From the NCBI GenBank assembly GCA_026394055.1, contig JAPKYZ010000032.1, forward strand, positions 1 to 64,000: a DNA stretch of 64,000 nucleotides, given 5' to 3'. A program made the translations under genes and the position numbers. How positions within the stretch are numbered: the first letter of the stretch is position 1; every line of letters begins with the position of its first letter. The notes under the pieces are model-generated. The model did not search any database. It was not told the DNA's origin and was given only the letters and a program-made list of their open reading frames with translations. Of this stretch, positions 15,230 through 23,664 are shown in pieces. The stretch comes from Acidobacteriota bacterium. Lineage in GTDB: Bacteria > Acidobacteriota > Terriglobia > Bryobacterales > Bryobacteraceae.

Positions 15230-16402
15230 CTATCGTACGCTGGCGCTTTCCGCCAAGGCGTTCTTTACACTTTCGATCAAGCCGGCGATCTCGTCGTTGC
15301 GGACCCCCTTCTTGGTGTCAGCCAGGGTCGTGAATCGCTTATACAGCTCGTCGAGCTCTTCTTTGGAAAGAGTGTAGCCCAGCGTTTCGGCCCGCTGGCC
15401 CAGGGCGTGACGCCCGGAGTGCTTGCCCAGCACTAGGCGGCCTTCCGGCACGCCCACCGAGTGCGGATCGATGATCTCGTACGTCGACTTGTTCTTCAGG
15501 TAGCCGTCCTGGTGAATGCCGGCCTCGTGCGCGAACGCATTTTCGCCCACGATTGCCTTGTTCGGTTGCGGACCGAAGGTGATGATCTGGCCCAGCAACT
15601 GGCTGGCCGGATACAGGTGTTCGGTGACGATCTTGGTCTCAAACGGCAACCGGTCCTGGCGCGTCTTGAAGGCCATCACCACTTCTTCGAGCGAGCAGTT
15701 GCCCGCCCGCTCACCGATGCCATTCATCGTGCATTCCACTTGGCGAGCGCCGGCCTGCACGGCCGCGATCGAGTTGGCCACGGCCAGCCCCAGATCGTCA
15801 TGACAGTGCACGCTGACGATGGCGGTGTCGCCCAAGGCCTTTACCATGCGCGCGATCAGCTCAGCATACTCGGTCGGGACCGAAAAGCCCACCGTGTCCG
15901 GCAGGTTGACCGTACGGGCGCCGGCGGCGACCACGGCTTTGGACACCTCTTCCAGGTAGTCCCAGTCGGTGCGCGTGGCGTCTTCGGCCGAAAACTCGAC
16001 GTCATCGGCGTACTGCCGAGCCAGCACCACCGCCGCACAAGCTTCTTCCAGCACCTGCTGGCGCGACTTCTTTAGCTTGTACTGAAGGTGGATATCGCTG
16101 GTGGCCAAAAATGTGTGGATGCGCGGGCGCTTGGCGTGCTTCAGCGCGCTGGCGGCCCGTTCCACGTCATTCTTGGTCGAGCGAGCGAGTGCTGCCACTT
16201 GCACCCATGGGTATTCCTTCGAAACGGCATCCACCGCCTCGAAATCCCCCTGGGAAGCAATGGGGAAGCCCGCTTCCAATATGTCGACGCCCAAGTCTAC
16301 GAGCTTGGCCGCCATTCGTACCTTTTCCGGTACCGTCATCGAGCAGCCGGGCGACTGTTCACCGTCCCGGAGCGTTGTATCGAAGATGTAGACGCGGTTC
16401 AC
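15230..16402 (-). CDS. leuA: 2-isopropylmalate synthase, short form without regulatory domain
   Basis: 390 residues from GTG 16402, preceded by AGAGGTGA. The TIM barrel has FDTTLRDGEQSPG, the metal-binding SVHCHDDLGLAVANS and GIGERAGNCSLEE, then NAFAHEAGIHQDG and GKHSGRHAL of the linker subdomains. Typical LeuA is about 510 residues and ends with a leucine-binding allosteric domain; here the protein stops after the linker helices, so feedback inhibition by leucine is probably missing. The genomic setting (leuBCD directly downstream) supports LeuA rather than homocitrate or citramalate synthase. CATAAT (16424-16429, minus strand) is a likely -10, next to a LysR-type dyad. Confidence 0.9.
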   Translation of the reverse strand: MNRVYIFDTTLRDGEQSPGCSMTVPEKVRMAAKLVDLGVDILEAGFPIASQGDFEAVDAVSKEYPWVQVAALARSTKNDVERAASALKHAKRPRIHTFLATSDIHLQYKLKKSRQQVLEEACAAVVLARQYADDVEFSAEDATRTDWDYLEEVSKAVVAAGARTVNLPDTVGFSVPTEYAELIARMVKALGDTAIVSVHCHDDLGLAVANSIAAVQAGARQVECTMNGIGERAGNCSLEEVVMAFKTRQDRLPFETKIVTEHLYPASQLLGQIITFGPQPNKAIVGENAFAHEAGIHQDGYLKNKSTYEIIDPHSVGVPEGRLVLGKHSGRHALGQRAETLGYTLSKEELDELYKRFTTLADTKKGVRNDEIAGLIESVKNALAESASVR

Positions 16403-16423
16403 GCTTTCACCTCTAGGATTCCC

Positions 16424-16429
16424 ATTATG
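16424..16429 (-). promoter_or_regulatory. CATAAT -10 box of the leu operon
   Basis: CATAAT on the minus strand lies 21 nt before the leuA GTG (16402), with an AGAGGTGA ribosome site between. The dyad at 16438-16454 occupies the -35 region. Confidence 0.4.
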
Positions 16430-16437
16430 CGTGCGTT

Positions 16438-16454
16438 ATTTGAATTTAGCAAAT
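16438..16454. promoter_or_regulatory. LysR-type operator dyad (T-N11-A)
   Basis: ATTTG-N7-CAAAT is a perfect interrupted dyad fitting the T-N11-A core of LysR-family sites. It sits in the AT-rich divergent region between leuA and the LysR gene, overlapping the presumed -35 of leuA. Confidence 0.6.
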
Positions 16455-16455
16455 T

Positions 16456-16461
16456 TATAAT
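16456..16461 (+). promoter_or_regulatory. TATAAT -10 box toward the LysR gene
   Basis: A perfect TATAAT on the plus strand directly after the LysR dyad. It would give the regulator mRNA a leader of roughly 55 nt. A second candidate, TTGAAT (16481-16486) with a 17-nt spacer to TAATCT (16504-16509), lies closer to the gene. Confidence 0.4.
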
Positions 16462-16507
16462 CTTCTAGTGAAGTATAAACTTGAATCATGTAATAAGCGA
16501 TGCTAAT

Positions 16508-16522
16508 CTAAATCGAGTTTAG
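16508..16522. promoter_or_regulatory. Dyad overlapping the LysR gene start
   Basis: CTAAA-TCGAG-TTTAG ends one base before the ATG at 16524. Its position suits autoregulation of the LysR gene. Confidence 0.4.
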
Positions 16523-16523
16523 T

Positions 16524-17402
16524 ATGCTTCTTCATTCGCTCAAGGTTTTTCTCGCCGTCGCTAACGAAAAGAGCTTTTCTCGGGCTGCCGAGAAGCTTTT
16601 GCGCACTCAACCGGCCGTTTCGCTGGCGGTTCAACGCCTGGAGACTGAGTTGAATGAAAAACTGATCGACCGCTCCGCCAAGGATCTGCTGCTGACCGAT
16701 GCCGGACGGATCGTGCTCGAGTTCGCGCGGCGCTTCCAGAACTTGGAAGGCGATCTTCAGAACAGCTTGGCCGAATTGAGGGACAATTCCTCCGGCCGGC
16801 TGATTGTCGGCGCCAACGAATCCACTTCCCTCTACTTGCTGCAACACATCTCGAAGTACCGCCGCCTGTACCCCAAAGTCCGGGTGCAAGTCCGGCGCAG
16901 CCTGTCCAGCCGCATCCCGGCCCAGTTGATCGACGGTGACCTGGAGTTGGGCGTCATCAGCTACGACCCGGAAGACGAGCGTCTTCTGTCGCACATCATC
17001 TACACCGACCACCTGTCGTTCGTCGTCTCCCCGCAACACCGCTTTGCCGGGCGCCAGGAAGTCTCGATTAGCGAGCTGGATATGGAGACGTTCGTCGCCC
17101 ACAATGTCATGTCGCCCTACCGTGACACCGTTCTGCGCGAGTTCCAACGCTCCCGCGTGCCGCTAAATATGGACGTCGAGATGCCGACGGTGGAAACCAT
17201 TCGCAAAATGGTCCAGCGTAACGAAGGCGTCGCGTTCCTGCCGAAGATGTGTGTCGAGCAAGAGGTGGAGCAGGGCACTTTGCGCGAGGTCCGCGTGAAG
17301 GAACTGCACGTCGAACGCAACATCCGCCTGGTCTACCCGGCGCGACGGGCGTTGAGCCATGCGGCCAAGGCGTTCCTGGAAGTGGTCCAGAGCGCGGCAT
17401 AA
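16524..17402 (+). CDS. LysR family transcriptional regulator
   Basis: 292 residues, full length. The N-terminal winged helix-turn-helix (about 1-60: LKVFLAVANEKSFSRAAEKL followed by TQPAVSLAVQRLE) is followed by a linker helix and a periplasmic-binding-like effector domain (about 90-290) beginning SSGRLIVGANES. It is transcribed divergently from leuA over a 121-nt region with two dyads, so it probably controls the leu operon and itself; the effector may be a leucine-pathway intermediate. That assignment is inferred from position only. No Shine-Dalgarno precedes the ATG. Confidence 0.92.
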   Translation: MLLHSLKVFLAVANEKSFSRAAEKLLRTQPAVSLAVQRLETELNEKLIDRSAKDLLLTDAGRIVLEFARRFQNLEGDLQNSLAELRDNSSGRLIVGANESTSLYLLQHISKYRRLYPKVRVQVRRSLSSRIPAQLIDGDLELGVISYDPEDERLLSHIIYTDHLSFVVSPQHRFAGRQEVSISELDMETFVAHNVMSPYRDTVLREFQRSRVPLNMDVEMPTVETIRKMVQRNEGVAFLPKMCVEQEVEQGTLREVRVKELHVERNIRLVYPARRALSHAAKAFLEVVQSAA

Positions 17403-17454
17403 ATCGCTTTGGCGTGATTCCGGGGTGGGGTATGATCGTGGATAGGACTCATTC

Positions 17455-17736
17455 ATGACAACCGATGAACGATTGGACCGGCTCACCGAACGGCACGAGG
17501 CGCTCGCTCAATCGCTCGAGCTGCTCGTCCATACTGTCCAAGAGATCGCCGTCGAGGCCAAACTTGCCTTCCAAGTGGGTAAAGAAGCTTTCCAAGTAGC
17601 GAAGGAAGCTTCGCAGGCGGCCAAGGAAGCGTCGCAGGCATCCAGAGAGAATGCCATTCACATCAACGCTCTGGTCCGCATCGCCGAGATCCATGAGCGA
17701 CGACTGACCGATTTCGAACAGGGACCAGCCGACTAA
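17455..17736 (+). CDS. Small coiled-coil protein
   Basis: 93 residues, almost entirely helical and charged, with no signal peptide. Residues 42-66 contain a repeat of about seven residues (KEAFQVAKEASQAAKEASQA) typical of a regular coiled coil, so it probably oligomerises. No Cys, no catalytic motif, and I do not recognise a family. TATGAT at 17432-17437 could be its -10 box. It converges with the DAO-type oxidoreductase gene, ending 21 nt before that gene ends. The opposite strand of the same interval is also open but is a shadow of the repeat. Confidence 0.6.
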   Translation: MTTDERLDRLTERHEALAQSLELLVHTVQEIAVEAKLAFQVGKEAFQVAKEASQAAKEASQASRENAIHINALVRIAEIHERRLTDFEQGPAD

Positions 17737-17756
17737 CATTTGGGGGGCCGAATCTT

Positions 17757-18929
17757 CTACAGCACCGCTGTTTCATGAATCGCCCGCCCCTCGGCGAAAC
17801 GCCGGACATTCAGAACTTGGGCGTCGATTAGATCCGTCGTCCCGCGCGTGATCAGGTCAGCCAGTACCTTTCCGGTGGCCGGGGAGTGCATGACGCCGTG
17901 GCCGCTAAAGCCGGTGGCGTAGTAGAGCCAGTCATGCTCGGCGGACGGGCCGAGGATGGCGTGATGGTCCGGCGACACTTCGTAGAGGCCCGCCCAGGCC
18001 CGCTTGGAATTCACCTCCAGCGTTTCAAAGATGGGGACGCGCTCGACGGCCCGGATCAGGATCTTTTCGATGAAGGCGGGGTCGAAGGCGGTTTTGAACC
18101 CCGGGGTCTCTTCCGGGTCGTTCCAGGCCATCAGCAGGCCACGGCCTTCGGGGCGGAAGTGGAAGCCGGTGCCCATATCGATGGTCATGGGGCAGCGCTC
18201 TGGGATGGCGCTGCACGGCTCCGTCGGCACCAGCATGCGGCGCAGCGGGGTGACGGGCAGCTGCGCACCGGCCAACGCGGCGACTCCGGCAGACCAGGCT
18301 CCGCAGGCGATGACAATGTGCGGCGCTGAAAACGTGCCCTGCGTGGTCGAGACGCGGCCCTTCTCAATAGCTGTCACCTCACATTGGCGGACGATGCGGG
18401 CACCGCGGGCGAGCGCGGCTTCGGTAAAGCCGCTCATCACGGCGTGCGGGTCGACAAAGCCGTCGGTGGGACAGTACGTGCCGCCCAGCACATCATCGAC
18501 GCGCCACGGTGGCACCATGCGGCTGATGTCGGCGGGCGTCACTTCTTCAGCACCTTGCAGCCCCAGCGCGCGATGCCGCCCGAGGTTGGTGCGCAGGTAG
18601 TCGAGATGGCGCTGCTGGGTGGCGCAGAAGAGGTAGCCATGGGGCTTGTAGCCCGAGTATTGGCCGAGCCGCTCTTCAAACTGGGCGAAGAACGGGATGG
18701 CGTAGAGCGACATCCGGATGTTCACGTCCGTCGCGAACTGGGCCCGCACGCCGCCCATGCTTTTGCCGGTGGAGCCTTTGCCTTGGCTCGATTCCCGTTC
18801 CAGCAGCAGCACGTCTTTGCAGCCTGCTTCAGTCAGATGCCAGGCGATCGAAGCGCCCGCAATTCCGGCGCCGATGATGATCACCTCGGCAGTGGCGTTA
18901 TCCTGGTAGTTCACCGCTTGTTGTTCCAC
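17757..18929 (-). CDS. FAD-dependent oxidoreductase, DAO / sarcosine-oxidase-beta type
   Basis: 390 residues. The Rossmann motif IIIGAGIAGASIAWHL starts at about residue 17, the STGKSMGGVRAQF region suits the DAO family flavin site, and the C-terminal YYATGFSGHGVMHSPATGK is the characteristic FAD-contacting end. Such enzymes oxidise secondary or tertiary amines such as sarcosine, dimethylglycine or glycine. The neighbours etfB and etfA suggest that it passes electrons to ETF (dehydrogenase) rather than to oxygen; this is inference. The GTG start at 18929 is only 2 nt from the divergent etfB start, so its promoter must lie within etfB, or the true start is further in. Confidence 0.85.
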   Translation of the reverse strand: MEQQAVNYQDNATAEVIIIGAGIAGASIAWHLTEAGCKDVLLLERESSQGKGSTGKSMGGVRAQFATDVNIRMSLYAIPFFAQFEERLGQYSGYKPHGYLFCATQQRHLDYLRTNLGRHRALGLQGAEEVTPADISRMVPPWRVDDVLGGTYCPTDGFVDPHAVMSGFTEAALARGARIVRQCEVTAIEKGRVSTTQGTFSAPHIVIACGAWSAGVAALAGAQLPVTPLRRMLVPTEPCSAIPERCPMTIDMGTGFHFRPEGRGLLMAWNDPEETPGFKTAFDPAFIEKILIRAVERVPIFETLEVNSKRAWAGLYEVSPDHHAILGPSAEHDWLYYATGFSGHGVMHSPATGKVLADLITRGTTDLIDAQVLNVRRFAEGRAIHETAVL

Positions 18930-18931
18930 GT

Positions 18932-19702
18932 ATGAAGATTATTGTCGCTATCAAACAGGTCCCGGCGCGCGATTCCCAATTAAAGATTCAATCGGGCGGC
19001 CAATGGATCGAAGAAGACGATCTCACCTTTGAGATTAATGAACCCGACGCCTACGCGCTGGAAGAGGCTTTACAGCTGAAGGAGAAGCACGGGGGCGAAG
19101 TTGTGGCCCTGTGTCTGGGACCCGCCCGCGCGGCTTCCACCATCCGGGAAGCTTTGGCCAAAGGCGCCGATCGCGCCATCCACATTTCGGAAGAAAGCAT
19201 CAACGGGCTCGACACGCTGGCCGTGGCGAAGCTGCTGGCTGGGGCGATCAAGAGCGAGGCTCCTGATCTTGTCCTGACCGGATTGCAGTCCGATGACCTG
19301 GGCTACGGCCAGGCGGGCGTCGTGCTGGCGGAACTGCTGGGGGTGCCGCACGCCACCATCATCATGCAGGTTGGAATTGAGGGCGGCACGCTGCGCGTGA
19401 AGCGCGAGCTCGAAGACGGCTGGTTCCAGTTCGTCACCATGCCGCTGCCCGCCGTGCTGACCATCCAGAGCGGCATCAACAAACTGCGCTACGCCACGCT
19501 GATGGGCATCAAGAAGGCCAAGACCAAGGAGATCAAAGTGCTGACTGCGGCGGAGGCCGGTGGTGCGGGCGCCGCGGTTTCGACGCTGGATCGCGTCTAC
19601 GTGCCGCAGCGCACCAAGGTCTCCACGATCTTTGAGGGTGACGCCAAGTCCACCGCGGCGCAGTTGGTCGAGAAGCTGAAGTTTGAAGTGAGGGTGCTGT
19701 AA
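18932..19702 (+). CDS. etfB: Electron transfer flavoprotein beta subunit
   Basis: 256 residues, standard length. The start MKIIVAIKQVPARD, the LTFEINEPDAYALEEALQL segment, the DLVLTGLQSDDLGYGQAG motif and the AMP-binding region around ATLMGIKKAKTKEI match EtfB. With EtfA it forms the FAD/AMP heterodimer that carries electrons from acyl-CoA, amine or similar dehydrogenases to ETF:quinone oxidoreductase. The stop is 3 nt before the etfA ATG. The neighbour on the other side is a DAO-type amine oxidoreductase, a plausible donor. No ETF-QO gene is in the window. Confidence 0.95.
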   Translation: MKIIVAIKQVPARDSQLKIQSGGQWIEEDDLTFEINEPDAYALEEALQLKEKHGGEVVALCLGPARAASTIREALAKGADRAIHISEESINGLDTLAVAKLLAGAIKSEAPDLVLTGLQSDDLGYGQAGVVLAELLGVPHATIIMQVGIEGGTLRVKRELEDGWFQFVTMPLPAVLTIQSGINKLRYATLMGIKKAKTKEIKVLTAAEAGGAGAAVSTLDRVYVPQRTKVSTIFEGDAKSTAAQLVEKLKFEVRVL

Positions 19703-19705
19703 GCC

Positions 19706-20671
19706 ATGAGTCTCCTATTGGTGGTTTTGGAACAGGGTGCCCAAAAGTGGCACAAGATGTCGTGGGAGGCCGTGGCAGCCGGGCAGCAGATTGCCCAACA
19801 GGCCGGGATGTCGATGGCTTCGGTGGTGATCGGCCAGTGTGTCGCCGCGATGGCGGCGGAAGTTCCGGGCAAGGTGTTTGCCATTGAGCACGCCCTGCTG
19901 GAGCACTACACGGCCGATGGCTACACCGCCGCGCTGGCGGAGCTGATCAAGGCGGAGCAGCCGGCGCTGGTGATCTTCCCGCACACCTATCAGGTTCGCG
20001 ACTTCGCACCGAAGCTGGCCACGCGGTTCGGCCAAGTGCTGATCTCCGACGTGACGCAGGTGAAGGCGGCCCCCGGCACCGTCACCTTCGTGCGCCAGCT
20101 GTTCCAGGGCAAGCTGAACGCTGATGTCAGCGGCCAGGGCGGCGTGACGTTTATGTCGGTGCAAGCGGGATCGTACCGGGCGGACCAGATGGTGGCCGGT
20201 CCGCCGGAAGTTCAGGTGGTGACGCCCGTGCTGGACGCGAGCGCTATTCGACAGAAGCCCGAAGCTCCGTTCCGCGAATCGACGCGAGCAGTGGATCTGA
20301 CGGCGGCGGACATCATTGTGTCGGTGGGCCGCGGCATCAAGGAGAAGGACAACATCCATCTGGTGGAAGAGTTGGCGGCGGCCATGGGCGCCGAGCTGGC
20401 CGCTTCCCGCCCGATCTGCGACAACGGCTGGTTGCCGATGGAGCGGCAGGTTGGTAGCTCCGGGCAGACCGTTTCGCCCAAGGTCTACATGGCCATCGGC
20501 ATCTCGGGCGCCATCCAGCACTTGGTGGGCATGAAAGGCTCCAAGACGATCGTCGCGATCAACAAGGACCCGAATGCGCCGATTTTCGAAGTGGCGGATT
20601 ACGGCATCTGCGGCGACCTTTTTGAAGTGGTGCCCGCGCTGATCGACGAAGTGAAAAAAGCGCGCGGCTAG
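19706..20671 (+). CDS. etfA: Electron transfer flavoprotein alpha subunit
   Basis: 321 residues. The C-terminal FAD domain is clear: [60 protein letters not shown] and [20 protein letters not shown]. The N-terminal half has the alpha/beta ETF fold. It binds FAD and partners with EtfB. It is probably the last gene of the operon; a MITE-like element starts 20 nt after its stop. Confidence 0.95.
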   Translation: MSLLLVVLEQGAQKWHKMSWEAVAAGQQIAQQAGMSMASVVIGQCVAAMAAEVPGKVFAIEHALLEHYTADGYTAALAELIKAEQPALVIFPHTYQVRDFAPKLATRFGQVLISDVTQVKAAPGTVTFVRQLFQGKLNADVSGQGGVTFMSVQAGSYRADQMVAGPPEVQVVTPVLDASAIRQKPEAPFRESTRAVDLTAADIIVSVGRGIKEKDNIHLVEELAAAMGAELAASRPICDNGWLPMERQVGSSGQTVSPKVYMAIGISGAIQHLVGMKGSKTIVAINKDPNAPIFEVADYGICGDLFEVVPALIDEVKKARG

Positions 20672-20690
20672 CGCCTACCGGCTCACTGAA

Positions 20691-20838
20691 GAGCCACGAC
20701 AGAATGGAGCGGAGTGCCCTCCCCAGGCAGGCTTGGTCGGGGTGGCGCGACGCTCCATTTTGTCGTTAGGGGGACATGCGCGGCTAACCCCGGAGTGATC
20801 TGGTTGTGCGAGCACTCCGCTCCATACTGTCGCGGCTC
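20691..20838. repeat. MITE-like element with 27-bp terminal inverted repeats
   Basis: The left end (20691-20717, starting GAGCCACGACAG) and right end (20812-20838) are inverted copies matching at 25 of 27 positions. The 148-bp unit has no ORF, and an internal CGCTCCATTTTGTCG partly repeats the ends. The structure is typical of a non-autonomous transposable element; no target duplication was verified. Confidence 0.8.
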
Positions 20839-20886
20839 GGTGTGCGGCTTTGGCCTGATTTGAGGGCGGCGGCCAGCGGTTCCGCA

Positions 20887-21162
20887 TTAGGCGGGCCGGT
20901 GGCCGTAGCGATTTAGCGCCACTACGCCCGCATTCAGCACCAGGGCAATGCCCAGCCAGACCTGCCAGTGCGAGAACAGCCCCTGGCGAATCGCAAAGTC
21001 ACCCGCGAATCGCAAATCCGCCGCCATGCGCCACAGCGCCAGCACCCACGCGCTGAGCGTGGCGGGAACCAACAGGGCCGCCATAGCCAGCGCAAAGCGT
21101 TGGTTCTTGGTCCCCTGGCGCCGGATAAACGGTCCGGTCTTGAAGCGGATACGGACGATCAT
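20887..21162 (-). CDS. Small two-TM membrane protein, unknown
   Basis: 91 residues. A basic N-terminus (VRIRFKTGPFIRRQGTKNQR) is followed by two hydrophobic helices at about 27-46 and 66-84, with the C-terminus RYGHRPA. The positive-inside rule puts the N-terminus in the cytoplasm. No family recognised. It stands alone between the MITE-like element and the divergent MocA-type gene. Length and composition are consistent with a real gene, but there is no functional clue. Confidence 0.55.
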   Translation of the reverse strand: MIVRIRFKTGPFIRRQGTKNQRFALAMAALLVPATLSAWVLALWRMAADLRFAGDFAIRQGLFSHWQVWLGIALVLNAGVVALNRYGHRPA

Positions 21163-21289
21163 CGCTTGTCAACAATCAGTGTATCAGCGGCTCTTGGAGG
21201 CGTTCGCGCGCAGGGGCAGGGATGAGGGAAAGAGCCGTGTTGTCACCCCCTGAAGATCGGCGGGAATGGGGTGATAGATTAGGAAAGCT

Positions 21290-22432
21290 ATGGCCAAGAT
21301 TCGTACTGCAATGATCGGCACCGGATTCATGGGCAAGGTGCATACTGAACAGGTTCGCCGTTTGGGAAATGTGGAGGTGGTGGCGGCCGCCAGCTCGACG
21401 CAAGCCGTCGCGCAGAGCTTCGCCGATAGCGTCGGGATCCCCCGGGCGACCGGCGATTGGACCACGCTGGTGAATGACCCCGCGATCGATGCCGTCCACA
21501 TCCTGACGCCCAACGCGCTGCACGCGCCGATGTCGATTGCTTTTGCGAAGGCGGGCAAGGCCGTGCTGTGCGAGAAGCCGCTGGCGATGTCGAGTGCCGA
21601 AGCGCAGCAGATGCTGGACGCGGCGGAGGCGGCGGGAGTGGTCCACGCCACCAACCACAACCTGCGGTTCTACCCGGTGGTGCAATATGTCCGCCAGATG
21701 GTGGCCTCTGGCGAGTTGGGCGAAGTGCTGGCGGTGCAGGGCACCTATTCTCAGGACTGGCTGCTCTACGACACGGACTACAACTGGCGCATCGAGGCGG
21801 AGGCCAACGGCAAGCTCCGCGCCATGGGCGATATCGGCAGCCACTGGATGGATCAGATTCAGCACGTCACCGGCCTGAAGATCACCAGCGTGTGCGGCGA
21901 GTTGACCACGTTCCACAAGACGCGGAAGAAGCCGAAGGGGTCGGTGGAAACCTTTACCGGCAAGACGCTGTCGCCGTCCGACTACACCGAGATCCCCATC
22001 ACCACCGACGACTTCGGCACCGTGATGCTGCACCTGGGCGATCGAGCTCGTGGTGCTTTCACCGTCAGCCAGATTTCCGCCGGCAACAAGAACAGCTTCC
22101 GGTTTGAAGTCTACGGCACCAAGAGCGGCGTCAGCTGGAACCAGGAGCGTCCGGATGAGCTGTGGATCGGCCATCGGAACGCCCCCAACCAGATCCTGTT
22201 GAAGGATGCCAGCCTGATGGGTGCCTCCGGCCAGTACGCTGACTTGCCCGGTGGCCACAGCGAAGGCTACGACGACAGCCACAAGCAACTGTTCAAGCGC
22301 TTCTACGCCCGCGTGGCCAACAAGAGCCTGCCGGTGGAGCACCCGACGTTTGCCGATGGTCTGCATGGCATGAAGTGCCTGGAAGCGGTGCTGGCCAGCC
22401 ACGAGGCGCGCGCCTGGGTGGACGTGAAGTAG
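21290..22432 (+). CDS. Gfo/Idh/MocA family oxidoreductase
   Basis: 380 residues. N-terminal Rossmann domain with IGTGFMGKVH (about 8-17), the EKP motif (VLCEKPLAMS, about residue 100) that holds the nicotinamide and substrate, and the C-terminal alpha/beta substrate domain with GDIGSHWMDQIQHVTG. The family oxidises or reduces sugars and inositols with NAD(P). No signal peptide is present, unlike the paralogue at 25111. The start ATG 21290 is preceded by AGGAAAG. The hypothetical gene at 22433 starts right after the stop codon, so the two form an operon. Confidence 0.92.
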   Translation: MAKIRTAMIGTGFMGKVHTEQVRRLGNVEVVAAASSTQAVAQSFADSVGIPRATGDWTTLVNDPAIDAVHILTPNALHAPMSIAFAKAGKAVLCEKPLAMSSAEAQQMLDAAEAAGVVHATNHNLRFYPVVQYVRQMVASGELGEVLAVQGTYSQDWLLYDTDYNWRIEAEANGKLRAMGDIGSHWMDQIQHVTGLKITSVCGELTTFHKTRKKPKGSVETFTGKTLSPSDYTEIPITTDDFGTVMLHLGDRARGAFTVSQISAGNKNSFRFEVYGTKSGVSWNQERPDELWIGHRNAPNQILLKDASLMGASGQYADLPGGHSEGYDDSHKQLFKRFYARVANKSLPVEHPTFADGLHGMKCLEAVLASHEARAWVDVK

Positions 22433-22975
22433 ATGCCGCCGCGCATCGTGGGCAAACTGGACGTTGTCCGGTTCAAGGAGCCGTTGCCGCTGGCCGATGA
22501 CGCCCGCCGCAAGTTGCTGGTCCGGCTGGAGCCGGCCTTTAAGCTGAAGGACATTCTGTTTGCCGCGCCCAAGCGGTTGACCCCGACGGCGGCGGTAAAA
22601 GATGGGGCGTCTCTGATGGTGGAGAACCCCTGGTGGTTTGTCCCGGAGCAGGACCGGCTGGAGTTGGCCGGCACGCGGGGCAACCTCTACGTTCGCTGGA
22701 CGCCCACCGACCCGGGCGTCCCGCACTTGGTCTCGTTCACCGTGACCGGGCGCGGTGCGGACCCGATCATCTATTCGCTGTCCCATGGTCCGGAAGTGGC
22801 TCCGATGGAAGGGTTCATGCAGCAAGGCACGCAGGAGAACAACCTGGCAGCCGGGCGGCAGACGTTGGGCATCGTGGTGACGCCGGGCAATCAGCCCTGG
22901 GGCGTGATGCTACGGACAAAGACGGCCAACGCCATCTGGCGCTTGCACTCGGCTGAAGTCACGGTAGTGAAGTAG
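22433..22975 (+). CDS. Hypothetical protein coupled to MocA-type oxidoreductase
   Basis: 180 residues, starting at the base after the previous stop (TAG-ATG). No signal peptide or TM segment. It is rich in predicted beta strand (LYVRWTPTD, VSFTVTGRG, LGIVVTPGN, RLHSAEVTVVK), suggesting a beta-sandwich or barrel, with conserved-looking ENPWWFVPEQ and HGPEVAPMEGF stretches. I do not recognise the family. The tight junction implies that it is made with, and possibly acts on the same sugar as, the oxidoreductase. Confidence 0.65.
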   Translation: MPPRIVGKLDVVRFKEPLPLADDARRKLLVRLEPAFKLKDILFAAPKRLTPTAAVKDGASLMVENPWWFVPEQDRLELAGTRGNLYVRWTPTDPGVPHLVSFTVTGRGADPIIYSLSHGPEVAPMEGFMQQGTQENNLAAGRQTLGIVVTPGNQPWGVMLRTKTANAIWRLHSAEVTVVK

Positions 22976-22989
22976 CGGCCAGGCCGGGC

Positions 22990-23664
22990 TTAGCTGCGCA
23001 GGGTCAGGATCTCGATGGCCTGCTGGACCAAGTAGTCCGGCGGGGCTACCGCGAACGTCTCCGGCTGAAAGCCATAAAGGACGCCGCAGGACTTCGATCC
23101 GGCGTTGCGGGCGGTTTCGATATCGACGCGGGAATCGCCCACCATCAGCGTTCGGTCGCCCGGAGCGCCCGTCTCTTCCATCAACTTCTGGATGCCCACC
23201 GGGTGTGGCTTCTTCTGGTCAAAGCTGTTGCCGCCATAGATGCGGAAGAAGGTGGAGGCTAGGCCCAGCCCCTCGACAATCACGTGGCTGATCCGCACTG
23301 GCTTGTTAGTCAGAATGGCTAGCCGTGAGCCTTGGGCGGCCAGACCTTCCAGTGTCTCGGCGACTCCGGGGTAGAGGCGGGTTTCGTCGAGGCAATGCTC
23401 ATGGTAGTGACGGATGAAGTAGTCGAGGGCGCGATCGACATCCTCCTGCGGTGCCTCCGGGCCCAGCGCGCGGCGGATCAGCACCGGGGCGCCGTTGCCG
23501 ACGTAGCTGGCGACGGTGGCGGGCGGAAGTGGCGGCAGGTCCATCCAGCCACGGGTGGCATTGACGGAATTCACCAGGTCGGCCTTGGAGTCGATCAGTG
23601 TGCCATCCAAATCCCAGATCACCAGATCAAACGGGCCCGTGGCCGGAATTATGACTTGTTCCAA
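22990..23664 (-). CDS. HAD hydrolase, phosphoglycolate-phosphatase-like
   Basis: 224 residues with the four HAD motifs: WDLDGTLIDS (nucleophile Asp), TNKP, KKPHP and VGDSRVDIETARNAG. The cap is the small alpha-helical C1 type inserted after motif I, as in Gph and PpaX. The likely reaction is dephosphorylation of 2-phosphoglycolate or a similar small phosphate ester. Translation starts at TTG 23664, overlapping the cvpA gene by 16 nt, so it is probably translationally coupled. Confidence 0.85.
   Translation of the reverse strand: MEQVIIPATGPFDLVIWDLDGTLIDSKADLVNSVNATRGWMDLPPLPPATVASYVGNGAPVLIRRALGPEAPQEDVDRALDYFIRHYHEHCLDETRLYPGVAETLEGLAAQGSRLAILTNKPVRISHVIVEGLGLASTFFRIYGGNSFDQKKPHPVGIQKLMEETGAPGDRTLMVGDSRVDIETARNAGSKSCGVLYGFQPETFAVAPPDYLVQQAIEILTLRS

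Noticed and set aside
17449-17739. Minus-strand frame opposite the coiled-coil gene
   Set aside because: The plus strand has a coherent acidic/basic heptad pattern and a preceding -10-like box; the minus frame is its shadow.
21176-22825. 549-codon minus-strand frame over the MocA gene
   Set aside because: Antisense shadow typical of high-GC genes; low-complexity His/Gln/Arg-rich translation, while the plus strand encodes a clear enzyme.
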